A stretch of DNA of 64,000 nt, from positions 48,805 through 112,804 of the forward strand of contig JAPEVF010000098.1 in the NCBI GenBank assembly GCA_029747585.1. Direction: 5' to 3'. Under the pieces are notes generated by a model. That model saw nothing but the letters and a program-made list of their open reading frames with translations, made no database searches and was not told the origin of the DNA. Source of the stretch: Pleurotus djamor (Eukaryota; Basidiomycota; Agaricomycetes; Agaricales; Pleurotaceae). This document shows positions 47,770-58,391 of this stretch, one piece after another. The position numbers and the translations under genes were made by a program. Numbering within the stretch: the stretch's first letter is position 1; every line of letters begins with the position of its first letter.

Positions 47770-48925
47770 CTTGATCATCGCCCCATATTAGTCATATTAG
47801 TGTTTGAGTATAGGATATCTTGCTTTGCTGTATTTATTATATCCATGTATCTTAAGTAGAGTGTCGGACCGTTGTACTCGTTAGCATAGCCAATTGAATG
47901 ACAACTTACAAGTAAAGACAGCAAGATCAGCGCGCGCTCATGAGGCGCTTAGGGGCATCCCACGTTTTTCCTTCCAACAACGTCGATCAACATCAACTAG
48001 ACTCCAACGTCACCGTTTTCTGAGCGTGGTGTATTTCCAGGATGGAAATGAATTCGCTGCAGTACTACCACCGCAAAGGGATCATGTACCACGTCTTCCA
48101 ACGCTCCTGGCCAACTCCTGGTAGACCATAGTACCGCCCAGGCTCTTTCAACGCCCACCACATTCAATGTCGCTGTGCTGGAGCCCCTGGATGCCCGTCC
48201 ATGCCCGGTCTACTTCTACGCAACTAAGTTTATGTTATGTTGATACTTTCAATATTTTTTCGACGCGTTCAGGATGCATGGCTCTTTTTATGCTTTCGTC
48301 CTTATGTCATCCGAACTTATCGGGCACCAACACCGAGTCGAATGACCTCAACGTCTCGGAGACGGAAATGACCCAGCTTCTTGTTTATAAACGCACATGA
48401 CCGGTATCGTGAATTTCGTTGCTCCCGATGCAGTGTTGCTGCGCTGTAGAGCTTTTGGCTGACCGTGATGACACAGTTCGTGACTTTCGGTTGCTATAAA
48501 CACCCAGTGATGATGATAATCGGGACGCAACAACGTCTACGCAATGAGCGTGAGCAACCATTTGCGTGTCACGCCTCGGTGTACGGGCTTTCATGAGAGT
48601 TATTCAACCCGATGAAACCAAGTAGACGTCTCGGGATATCATTTGATCCCAACCCTTGCCTTGTAATATCTGACACAAGACAACAAAGAAGGCAAGACAC
48701 ATCTGCTGACGCGACTTGGAGTTGCTGGCGTTCCTGACTTGACTCGGGCAGTATGAACTCCCCACCTTGACTTGCTGGGAATGCTATGCGCTTTGCCCTG
48801 CGTTGTATTCGAAGCCTTCGGGGTGTGAGCGGCTTCGGTCAAGATGACGAAACGGACGAACATACGTATACGCTCGTATATAAGAGCTCGTCGATTGCTC
48901 GTTGGACTACACAATCCTCCAAACC
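47770..48925. other. Intergenic, 5' of Zn2Cys6 regulator
   Basis: About 1.15 kb; no convincing gene. A TATATAAG at 48877-48884 marks the promoter of the regulator. Confidence 0.45.
48877..48884 (+). promoter_or_regulatory. TATA box, Zn2Cys6 regulator
   Basis: TATATAAG, 42 bases before the ATG at 48926; the same box as in ferritin-like genes 1 and 2. Confidence 0.6.
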
Positions 48926-51055
48926 ATGGATACTTCCAACACTTCTACCAACGACACGACTAAGCTACGCAAAGGAGACGCTTGCATGTATTGCAGGTAA
49001 GCCATCTACCCTTTCCGCGATACGGCGGCTGACATCTCTTCGTAAGGCGTCGCAAGATGGTAAGCGTACCTAGTCTCACAAAATAAAATTCCTCTGACAC
49101 TAACTCACACGACGTAGAAATGCGACGGTGTGCGACCTGTCTGTGGACAGTGCTTGCGCGGTGATAGGGTTGAAGACTGCGAATACGCGAGTAGCTCGGG
49201 GTTCTCAAAAACGAAAGGACTTGAAGACGCTATCGCGCGCATGGAAGCTCGAATCCATGAGCTTGAAAGCCCAAGGCCTGCTGGTCCTTCCCCGAACCTG
49301 GTGCTTTTCAATCCCTATTGCGCGAAGGACGCTCAATTGCCAGCCAACGATGACCTTCCCAATGCAAACTCCACACGTACGTCATATCTTGCTTCCTACC
49401 GCGGACATCTCTTACNTCTTGGATAGATACTACAGGCTTTCCATCACAGGCGTGGTGGACTGCTGACGAACCCACACCAGCCATGAAGGATACACTGTAC
49501 GTCCTCACCTTGACGCGTTCTTTCACCTTCTGAACCCCTCATAGGCTCAAAATATTTCTGGCCTCGGCTAACGACGTTGGTTTCTTCCTCAACAAAGCCC
49601 GATTTTATCAAAGCGCGTCGAAGGGTCTCCCTCTTGCGAACACTGGTAGACCTCTCCCTGCGCTGACAATCATGGCATATCTGTACGCCATTCATATCTC
49701 CAAGAACCCCGCCCATGCCGCACACGAAGAGGGCATCCTCAATCGTGTGCTTGACCTTCTCTCCGGCGCATTATCAGGGAACCACCCGAAAAAGGTCATG
49801 CATACCATCCAAACCGAAGTTCTTCTTGCCCAATACTTGTTTTCTCGTGGTCGTCTTCTCGAAGCTAAATATCATCTTAGCACCGTTGTGGGACTAGGTT
49901 TCGCAGCTCGCCTTAATAAGGTCAGAAGTCACGAGTTACTCGAGCCTTCTCCGCTTCCAGCACCCAGCGACTCAGTCGAAGAGGGCGAGCGAATCCTGGC
50001 CTGTTGGACCGTCACTGTTATGGACAAGTGCTGGGCGGTCGCTTTCGATGCTTCTCCCAACGCACCTTGTCCGACGGATGCACCAGGACAGCAATGTGAT
50101 ACCCCCTGGCCCCTCGAGATGGATGAATATGAGCGGGTGAGTAATCTCGTCTTTCAAAATGTGATCAAATGATGTCAAGCCATGTGTAGCATGAATTACC
50201 TCCCCAATTTAGGTCTAGTTACACCATCCAGAACTTTTTGAACAACGTCCCCGACTCGGGAACATCGGAGCTAGCGTATCTGTCCAAGTCTGCGATTCTC
50301 TGGGAATGGTCCAACGATATGGTTCGTCAGCTACGTGCTGGTATGTGCCTGTCGTTCTTCACATCTTGCCATGACCTCATTGCCATTGAATTTTAGACAT
50401 CTCAGGGCAAGATATGATGCTTCATACGAACTCATTTACCCGACTTGATCAGTTGATTGATCAGCTCACTGTTGCAATAGGAAAGCATGGACATAAAGGC
50501 ATGATCATGCCTCGATGTATCATCAGCGCTGCTGCTATACGGCTCCACTCTGGGTTGACTGATACCAGCATCGTTTCCAGAAACAAATGCCTTGCCGCTG
50601 CCGAAGCAATTGTTTTATCTTTGAACTCCATCCCGAACTTGGACGTGGCCTATGTAAATCCCATCATTGCTGTGAGTGCTTCTTGTTGCCCTTGTCCCTC
50701 CCGTAGAATATAATGCTCACCGCACTGCCTTCTCCCTTTTCTTATAGAGCGTTTGGACCGCCGCAGCCCAGGTCATCATGAAAGAAACCAACACCTGGCG
50801 CGCAATGGTGAACACCATAGGACAACAAGAGGTTGATAGAGTAGAAGGGGACTTGAAGCGGATATACAATGCTGGGCTGAACGTCATGACCGTTCTAGCG
50901 GAAAAGTCACAGCTCATTCGTAAGTGTCTGGGGTTACCATCCGTACTGTGCGGATGTTCGATGTGCCAATCACACCGACCAAACATCTCTTAGGATACCA
51001 GGAGGAACTCATCCAACACGCGCACGCCGCCCTCTCGCCATCCAATTATTTATAA
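48926..51055 (+). CDS. Zn2Cys6 (GAL4-type) transcription factor
   Basis: Nuclear DNA-binding regulator. The binuclear zinc cluster is spread over three exons, including a tiny second exon coding RRKM: GDACMYCRRRKMKCDGVRPV followed by CGQCLRGDRVEDCEY. This gives the C-x2-C-x6-C...C-x2-C-x8-C pattern at residues about 20-50. A short coiled-coil linker (LEDAIARMEARIHELESPRP) suggests dimer binding. The middle has the fungal-specific regulatory domain: KVMHTIQTEVLLAQYLFSRG, LEAKYHLSTVVGLGFAARLN, RILACWTVTVMDKCWAVAFD. The protein ends ALSPSNYL. An N at 49416 lies in or near an intron. It neighbours amine oxidase and membrane-protein genes, but whether it controls them is unknown. Length is about 600 residues, normal for the family. 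Confidence 0.92.
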
Positions 51056-51472
51056 GTATATTTATTTATCTATTGGGGTTCTGTATTTATATCTGACTCA
51101 CGGCCAGGTAGAACTCATTTAGATGGCTTAGAATAATCTCTGTGTATCACCAAGGTTGTATTCACCTCTTCTCTCACACACTTTCGTTCTCCATTGGCCT
51201 TAGAAGGAGTCAGCTGTTCCAACCAGAACCAGATCAGGCTGATCTGCGTGTAGCTTTCAGAAAGGTAGCGGAAATGAATGGATGGATAAGCATGTATCTA
51301 ATTCTCCAGGAACAGAAGATGGTATGGTAGTTTGTGAAAGAGAGAGATTAGATCGCTCGAAGGTAGGATTATGTAGACCACGGTAATATGATAAGGATAT
51401 CAGCGCCCCGGTCGATGGGTATTTCAATGCAGATCATCGTACGTCAAAGCGGTACTTTCCAGAGCTCGAAGG
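51056..51472. other. Intergenic between convergent regulator and phosphatase genes
   Basis: About 420 bases between two stop codons, holding both 3' regions. TATTTATAAGTATATTTATT repeats of an AT-rich kind follow the regulator stop. No gene is recognised. Confidence 0.45.
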
Positions 51473-52991
51473 TCAGACAACATGCTGGCGTTGAATCCGG
51501 GCCAAAGTTTCGCCAAATGCAGCCATGTCTAGCCCTGTCTCGCAGAGCATGGAGGTTGCGACAGCAGAGAGGGTGGTAGCTGCTGCATTGTTGTCGTACC
51601 GCCGGGGAGAGCTCGATCGTCTGGTTTGCGAGCGATTGGAGCTCACCCACTCTTTGACGAGGGGATGATCAGTTGTTGGATGGTATTTGCATGCATGGAA
51701 TAAGTCCAAATGCCGGGAGAAGCGAGCCGTTGGATTGAACAAGGGAAGGGCTAAGTGGAAGTAGTTTAAGTTAGACCACGATCGATGGCAATTAGTTGAA
51801 GCTGAATTAGGCGCACCGTCTTGGAGTAACCCATAAGCAGCATCCGGTGCTATGTGCCGGGCCATCATCACTGATTAGTCGGTCCGTATTAGCAGGCCTG
51901 CTGATAATGTAGGAGGAGATAGACGTACGATATGCACAGGCAACCGTACAAGCCCGCGACTCGGATTGTGAGTGCACCAAAACCTCCCCACCACTCGACA
52001 GAGCTTTGCCAATGAAGTCACACACGTCTGGGAGGGCAAGTAAGAGAGCCTCTGGATTACTTGAAATGTTTACGTGACGATATTGGACGGATGGCAGATT
52101 GCCCGTGTTCGTAGGCACTTCAGCAGGAGAAAGGGAGATGAAGTGCGTTATCCCGAGGTCTAGTAGAAGCGATTCTGCTTGTTCGGGGTCCTTTGGGAAT
52201 TCACTGACAGTCTGAGATGAATACTGATAAACGATGATGGAAATCAAGGAGCTAACGTACCTGCTGATGTATAACTGCTCCGGGATAATTGGCGTGGTAT
52301 CGATAACGGCCTTGAGGAACTTCGTGACATTGCGAGCTTGACTGCGCTGCCAGGCGATGTAGAATTGATTATTCGGGGATGGATTGTAATCGCACTCGGC
52401 AAATGTACGGAGCTGTCGAATAAAACCATAGTTTGGATGAACACACGGACGCCCTAGCCATTTCAGAGGTTTTGAACTCATGAGTAAACTCAACGAGGCT
52501 TACATCGCTTTACGAAACGAATCGCCGCGGCAGGTGTCATATGACGGGTCTTCATAACTAAAAGTCATATGTGCTCAGAGCTTGCTTTCGAGGCTAAAAA
52601 TAGCAGAGCCACTCACGGTAGGCACAAACGACAGTCGTACTCCTCGAAATACCCATGACACAGTGCACCAAAACTTTCCCCCCGCGGTCCAAGGCGTTTT
52701 GGATGAAACAGCAAGCATTTGGGAGGTGGACGAGGAGGTTCTCGTACTCGGAGTCTTGCACCGGGATGCTCAAGTGATTCGGGCCCGTCGAAGCGTACTC
52801 GGGACAGACAGAAACGACGTGTGTGATGCCAATCTTCTTTCGTAGGTCGACCGACTGTCCCGCGGATAAGCTATAAAATATGTTAGGCGGGATCGTCGGT
52901 GGCTAGACTGAAAGGGGGCCACGGGTACCTACTTTCCGAGGAAGAGCTGGTCTTTGAGGATTGCATTGACACTCTGGGGTTTATAGGCCAT
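51473..52991 (-). CDS. Double dual-specificity phosphatase (active domain + pseudophosphatase domain)
   Basis: Starts MAYKPQSVNAILKDQLFLGN. Domain 1 has a complete DSP signature, KVLVHCVMGISRSTTVVCAY (HCx5R with Cys nucleophile and Arg), followed by LMKTRHMTPAAAIRFVKRWR and the usual PN.GFIRQL helix. Domain 2 begins ILPEQ-like (TTPIIPEQLYIS), LLLDLGITHFISLSPAEVP, LPDVCDFIGKALSSGG. At the P-loop it reads EVLVHSQSESRACTVACAY: the nucleophilic Cys is Ser, while the Arg remains. It should bind phospho-ligand but not hydrolyse by the normal mechanism, as in STYX-type pseudophosphatases. An intron interrupts the Leu codon directly after the CAY of both domains. A Ser/Arg-rich C-terminal tail (VSSNRSQTRRSSSPRRYDN) follows. 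Domain 1 probably dephosphorylates Tyr/Ser/Thr targets; which ones is unknown. Confidence 0.85.
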
Positions 52992-53870
52992 GTTGGAAGG
53001 GATAGAAGGGGGACGGGATAGCGCCAGGCTATTGAAGAAAAGAACGAAGCTATATGGCGTCCAGTGACTTGGTTCACCGCTTGACACGGCGTTATCATAT
53101 CATTGTCACAAACATTCCATAATTCAGGTGGAGTCCACGTGCAAACCACAAGACCACGGAAGTTTGGGTACCTGAGCCAAGCCGGCCAAAAAGTTCTGGT
53201 CATGCTTTGATGTGGGNNGNNNNNANNNANGCACAACGGTAACGGAAAACAGGAAACCATGTATGTGTGTACTAGTACTAGGGGGTGCTAATTTTCGACT
53301 TCGACGGAAGGGGCGGAAAGAAGGCGAATATTCGGCGGTGTCGTCATCGTCAAACTCAAGTCCGTCCCTGTGAGAAACTCATCTCGGCAAGTTCATTTCA
53401 NAGGCTCGAGGCAGATNTCGTGACGTCGTTATACTTTGCTGTGTTCACCATCAAAGTTGAGATATCACTCTCCAGAATGTCATCCAATGACTGTCGAGAG
53501 GAAGTAAGACGGTGTNNAACTTTGCCCATATACCGCTCGACTCTATATTTACATGGTCAGGGTACACGGGGAGACAAGAGTGACCGAATCAGAATGACAT
53601 AGAACAAAACCAAATGATCCAATCGCAGGAGTGATCAGGGTGAGACCTGAGGCTTGATATATAAGACCGCTTTCGCCAACGATGTGAGACACGAGGTAAG
53701 TCCAATCCTTAACCTTGATNAGTGACATCACAAGAAGGGGAAACACTTGAAAGGATGCATCGATGTTCACGCATCGTGGACCGTGGTGTCGCGGCATATG
53801 ATCACCCCCGGAAATATGACGGCGCGGATGGGAAGCGACGTCGGGCCATCAAGAATGGATGGACACAAAG
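52992..53870. other. Intergenic, poor sequence
   Basis: About 880 bases with Ns at 53217-53230, 53401, 53417, 53516-53517 and 53720. No ORF with family features. The left end holds the phosphatase promoter. Confidence 0.4.
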
Positions 53871-55004
53871 CTAGGAAGCCTGAACCGCGTGAACGGCCCC
53901 CATCATCTGGAGATAGCTGGTCGGAGAGGAGCAAACGCCTTTCCCTGACGCTCCAACAAACGCCTGAAGACGACGAGTTGCCCCGGCACGATAATCCTGA
54001 AGGTACTTGGCCACCGTTGAATTCTTGATTGCGGTCAAGGCGGAAAGCTTTTCACAGATGTCCTCCNCGCTCAGGGTTTTGTCGATGTGTTCATAGACAC
54101 CTAGCAAGGTTTGGCAGCGGCCGTTGGCAACGAGGAGGTTAGGGTGCGTGAAATATCGATAGCGCTTCGACACATAAGAAACTCGAGGACAAGAAGCCGA
54201 CGCCGTTGCGCCGGGATGGGAAAGGTCCAGCCCGATTCGAGGACCATGATAAACCGTGCCGCATTCTTCTACATCGTCAGCATTCCGTTCAAGGCGTAGT
54301 GTTGAAGTTGGAAGGAAAGCGCATCTCTCCCCATGCCACTTGTCGNCCACCAAGTCCACAATGCGGGAAACCGAGTTCTGACGCAGAACTTCATCGACGA
54401 GAAGGGATGGACCAGAGATGACTTTGGAGTCGGAGCACCGCTGAAGTGAGCGAAGAAGAATTCCACCGCGTATGTCTTCCGTAGAGGGAGGCGGTTCGAG
54501 GGCATCGTCCACATCGGAAGCAAAATAAGGTGACTTTTGCAGCTGGGGTGTAGCTGGGATGCCCATAGTCAGATCAAGTCCCTTACGGGTCCCTCCTCGG
54601 TAGCCAGTCAGGCTAGTCAGACTTCGACTGGGATCTTTAGAGCGTCTTGGGGCCCTATGAAAGTACCTAGACGCGTCCGGGTGAGAGGGGATACCCAGCT
54701 AAGAAAACAAACAGTACCAATGGCCGCTCAACCGTTGTTCTTCGCTCCCATGTGTGAACGGGTCTTCATGACCTGTGGCTCGAAGGTAGAATTCAAGCTC
54801 GAGAATACGGTAGCTGGAGCCTGCAATGACGAGAAGGTAGTCATGCAAAAGAGCGTTCGCGATNTGGTCGAACCGTGTCGCGACGTTTGAAGAAACAGCT
54901 AAGTCCAAGTCACATAGATTGAGGAGTTCCGGAAGGTCACCAGCAGCCTGCGCACGAGGACGTTTCGATGGCAAGTTCGAGGGGTCGTCTCCCTTCCGCT
55001 TCAT
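53871..55004 (-). CDS. Conserved WYFHR-motif protein, possible purine-DNA-glycosylase-like fold
   Basis: Two exons joined inside the codon before Tyr: the first from ATG 55004 ends GHW, the second begins YFHRAPRR. The N-terminus has a nuclear-signal-like basic stretch (MKRKGDD, SKRPRAQ). The core then reads IANALLHDYLLVIAG, YRILELEFYLRATGHEDPFT, GHWYFHRAPR, GYRGGTRKGLDLTMG, GGILLRSLQRCSDSKVISGP and VSYVSKRYRYFTHPNLLVAN. Similar proteins occur in fungi and bacteria as hypothetical proteins. The order ILE.E.YL, H....., GGILLR, GP and a late YRYF resembles the layout of Alkyladenine (3-methyladenine) DNA glycosylase, but this is only an impression. Four Ns fall inside the gene, so single residues and even the frame are not secure. 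Confidence 0.6.
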
Positions 55005-56107
55005 GACAATGGGTGTGGCCTGTGGATGAGTTCGACTAATGCCTCCGATGTAGCGCCCATNGTTGATACGATGTCAATGTAATATATCCCAGTACCTTTG
55101 ATATTGGCGTCGAGGGGTGTTGAAAATCTTCATTCGGATCTATGAGTCTTGAATAAGAACAGGGATACCTGCAAACGTTGGGCCATTGCAGNAAAAAAAC
55201 TCGAGTTGAAGCTCTGATAGGAGCTTGAACAGGAGCACCAAATGACATAATCAGGTTGAAAAAGTTCCCTGTCTCCCTCGGGAATGCTGGAGTGATCCCA
55301 TATCTTACCCATATCTGAGGATGAAAGGATGTAGCGGCGCTTCTCTATTATCCTTCACTGATACATAACGAAAGCCGAGTTGACTAGATTCCGAATGCCT
55401 CTCTCTTCCGTCACTGTCGGACCCTTCGTTGACCATCGACCAACCTTTAACTACCTGGTTCAATGAACTTCACCCTCTTCCGAAGCAATATGTCTGTCTA
55501 CACGTGCTCCTTGGACCTTAGAACTCTTGCACATCGACCCGCTTTGCTTTTTTTTTGTGGCATGGCTACCTACCGGGGTACCTGCTCCGGATTCTCTGAT
55601 TACCCACTGGTTGCTTGTGGCCTGTCTTTGACGCATTCCCATTATCTGGCCGATTCTCATTGACTGTAGATCTGCACACCAGCCAAAGAGAAGAAATATC
55701 AATGTCTGACAGCCCTCGTGGTTCAATCGGTTGCTTTGTGATAGCGTTCCACTTTGGGAAGTCACACCGAATAGCTGTGTTCTCCTCCCCCAACACGGCC
55801 GCTCCGAACCATGGGTCTTTTCTTCAACAAAGAGTACGATTGAACAATGGCTGCGAACCCTGTCTAAAATGAAGGAGAATTACCATGAGCGACACGTTTC
55901 GTGTCGCCCCACTGTTCCTTTCGCTTTGGTATGTGTGGCCTAAGCCAGTAGCGACGGGCCACCTACTTTTTGGCCGCTCCTCTTTGACCTGTGGTCTTTC
56001 ACGAATGACTGCTATAAAACGCGATCCAAGGCCTGCAATGTCTCCCATCACCGACTCCTCATATCTCACCGAACCCTCCTGAACAAGAATATCTCGACGC
56101 GACCGCG
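55005..56107. other. Intergenic, poor sequence
   Basis: About 1.1 kb with Ns at 55062 and 55192. A TATAAAA at 56013-56019 precedes the next gene. Small ORFs lack recognisable features. Confidence 0.4.
56013..56019 (+). promoter_or_regulatory. TATA box, orphan gene at 56108
   Basis: TATAAAA, 89 bases before the ATG at 56108. Confidence 0.45.
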
Positions 56108-56809
56108 ATGGCTTTCGTGAACCCGCTCCATCCTACTGTTGTTAAGGGACAACAATCGTCGTTCTCCTCTATTGGAAATGCAGTACCTCGGGACTTCATT
56201 TCCCCCAAACGCAGGCGTATCTATCAGACTCCGTTCAAAGCCTCTGGCAAGTGGAACGCGGCCTTGGGAAGCCCAAACTCCGGGAACACCATCCACTTCG
56301 ACGTATTAGGCCACCCCGGCCAGGGAATCTCTATGCAAGAGCTTTACTCCCGTGGTGTCAGTGGTCTCTCGAAATCTATGGAGCAGGAAGCCATCGACCT
56401 TCCTCTCGGCAAAGAATATATCACCTTCCGCATTCATGTATGAACTCGTGCGAACTCAAAGTGATCTTATACTAAGATTAATTCATCTACAGTGGCCTGG
56501 TTATGAAGATTGGGTTCGCTCCGTGGGCATAAAAACAGCTTTAGGACGTGTAACTGTTGCCCAATTAGGTGGCTTGATCGCCCGTCAATACTTCCTGTTC
56601 TTCGAGGTTTGTCTAATCTCACATTGGCACAAATATATCACTAAATGATAGTACAGATGAATATGTACAAAACTCCTACCGGTCCCCGCAAGAAAAGCGA
56701 TGATATCCTTGGACAGAACGGCGTAAATTTCGATAGACTCATCCTTGTCTCCCTCACCAACGTTCACGAAGACTCTTGGCAAGCGGACATAGCAGTCGAC
56801 ATGCCCTGA
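56108..56809 (+). CDS. Conserved-looking hypothetical protein
   Basis: Three exons with clean GT..AG borders: MAFVNPLHPTVVKGQQSSFS to ITFRIH; WPGYEDWVRSVGIKTALGRV to YFLFFE; MNMYKTPTGPRKKSDDIL to AVDMP. About 200 residues. The N-terminal third is a disordered, basic stretch (SPKRRRIYQTPFKASGKWN). The middle has a compact, partly helical domain (LSKSMEQEAIDLP, VTVAQLGGLIARQYFLFFE). The end contains VNFDRLILVSLTNVHEDSWQ. The intact splice sites and sensible amino-acid flow support a real gene. I do not recognise the family and give no function. There is no signal peptide or transmembrane segment. Confidence 0.68.
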
Positions 56810-57299
56810 TATGCTTTCACGATTTCTTCCTCCCACTTCACACTCCTTTGTAACATTTTCATTGTTTGTATCGCCTTTATAACTGTATCGTTCGTTTATC
56901 CCTGTTGGCCGGCTCCAACCTGTAGCTTTGGGTTTATGTGACTTGTTCTTAGTACTTAGGTAGTTATATCTCATGTAGTAGCTTAGCATAGTAGTCTTAG
57001 GATATATAGTAGTTTACAATACATACCAATTTGATGTCTCAGTCAGGTCATGTCTCGGTCAGGTCTCAGCAAGTTCTCAGCCGCTGCGAAGTCTCAGACG
57101 GGCGCTTCCTCTCTTGAACTCGTTCCACGACCTCGACGCGTCGTTTCTGTTCGGTTCCACGTCTTATCTTTACACGTTCCTCTCCTAATCCTTAATGAAT
57201 CAGATGCGAAAGCAAAAACACCCACACTCTCGAATCAGTCGAATCTCTAGACCCAATCTGACCCACATCGCAAGCACGCTCCGAATATGATCCACGCTG
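56810..57299. other. Intergenic with a short TCAGTCAGGT repeat
   Basis: About 490 bases. A TCAGTCAGGTCATGTCTCGGTCAGGTCTCAG-like doublet lies near 57036-57068. Very AT-rich sequence (56930-57015) follows the upstream gene. No gene supported. Confidence 0.35.
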
Positions 57300-58391
57300 G
57301 CACATCAATGAGTCTCAGCCTTCGTTGAACCTCTCCTCGCAGGGGCTCTCATATGTGCTCGACGTCAATTCTGTCAACGTCTACTCCGGACTCGGTGCCC
57401 CTTCCGATGATTTCGCATATGCTGCTTTGGCTTACTCTTCCCGAACGCGCTATTTGGCAGTAGCATTGGTTCTCTCCGTACTCCCTACCGCGCGCAGTCC
57501 AACCAGTTCTCTTCCATCCGCCGTATACGACCCCCTGGAGGGTGTGCTTCGAAATGATCCGCTAGCTTAGTGGCTTTCTGGGCACGGATATGATACCGAA
57601 AGAAGGACGAACCCCAGGCGTGCTTCAAAACATACGAGCTTTCAGAATTCGTCATGCGTCTCCGGATCCCACTACTTGGAGTCCAATCAAGGCGAGACAA
57701 ATACCAACTTTAGCCATCCAGTGAGTACGCGTGTAATATGCTGTGGTGTGCCTTCGGTACACTTCTCCCCGGACGTGCTAACCACTTATGGTGAAGCCCA
57801 GAGAAACACAATGCTACTGTGGGTCACCTCACTCCCTCATACAAGCTGCCGTGGAAATTTCTAAGCTCTCTTCTATTTCTAGGTTTACTACGCCCGCCTT
57901 TCTGGAAGTTGCAGACGTTCATTCTAGCCTATCAATGTCGACAAGTTGGCGGTCTTTCCGACCTCAACTTACCGATTGCATCGCTTGCAAGCTCGTGTGG
58001 CCAGGTCTACCCGCGAAGGACGAGCCCATCCCCCTGTTTCTCCCATTCAGATTGACAAGGGTGTTGACTTCGTAATGCGCCACATTATGCATTCCTCGAG
58101 TACTAAAGGTATGTACCACTCTCGCTTTCCCCCGTGGAATTTGGGCGTAACCAACCCGGGGAGACCAAGTCCCCGACTCCGAGAAGCAAGGTAGGGGAAT
58201 ACCAATTTTTTCATCCGTTGTGGGATGTTGCATCTTGACTGTAGCCGGACACACACGCTGTCCGATAAACCGCGGACATGCTTGTACCGTGAAGACCTGC
58301 GATGATGGTAGAATTCTTGGTGACTACATGAGGTTGAAAGATAGACAGAAAGGAGTCGCGGGTGCATGGGCCCCTTGTGAGTCTTCTGAGA
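57300..58391 (+). pseudogene. Possible broken gene, coding-like segments without a continuous frame
   Basis: Several stretches look coding but do not join. 57280-57570 reads EYDPRWHINESQPSLNLSSQ and on. 57660-57720 reads GSHYLESNQGETNTNFSHP before a GTGAGT donor. 57930-58110 reads VFPTSTYRLHRLQARVARST and DKGVDFVMRHIMHSSSTK, and splices (GTATGT..TGTAG) to a last exon AGHTRCPINRGHACTVKTCD ending at the TGA 58389-58391 with six Cys/His residues. The last two pieces join cleanly; the earlier ones need frame changes. Either sequence errors, which are common in this stretch, or decay explain it. The family is not recognised. Confidence 0.35.
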
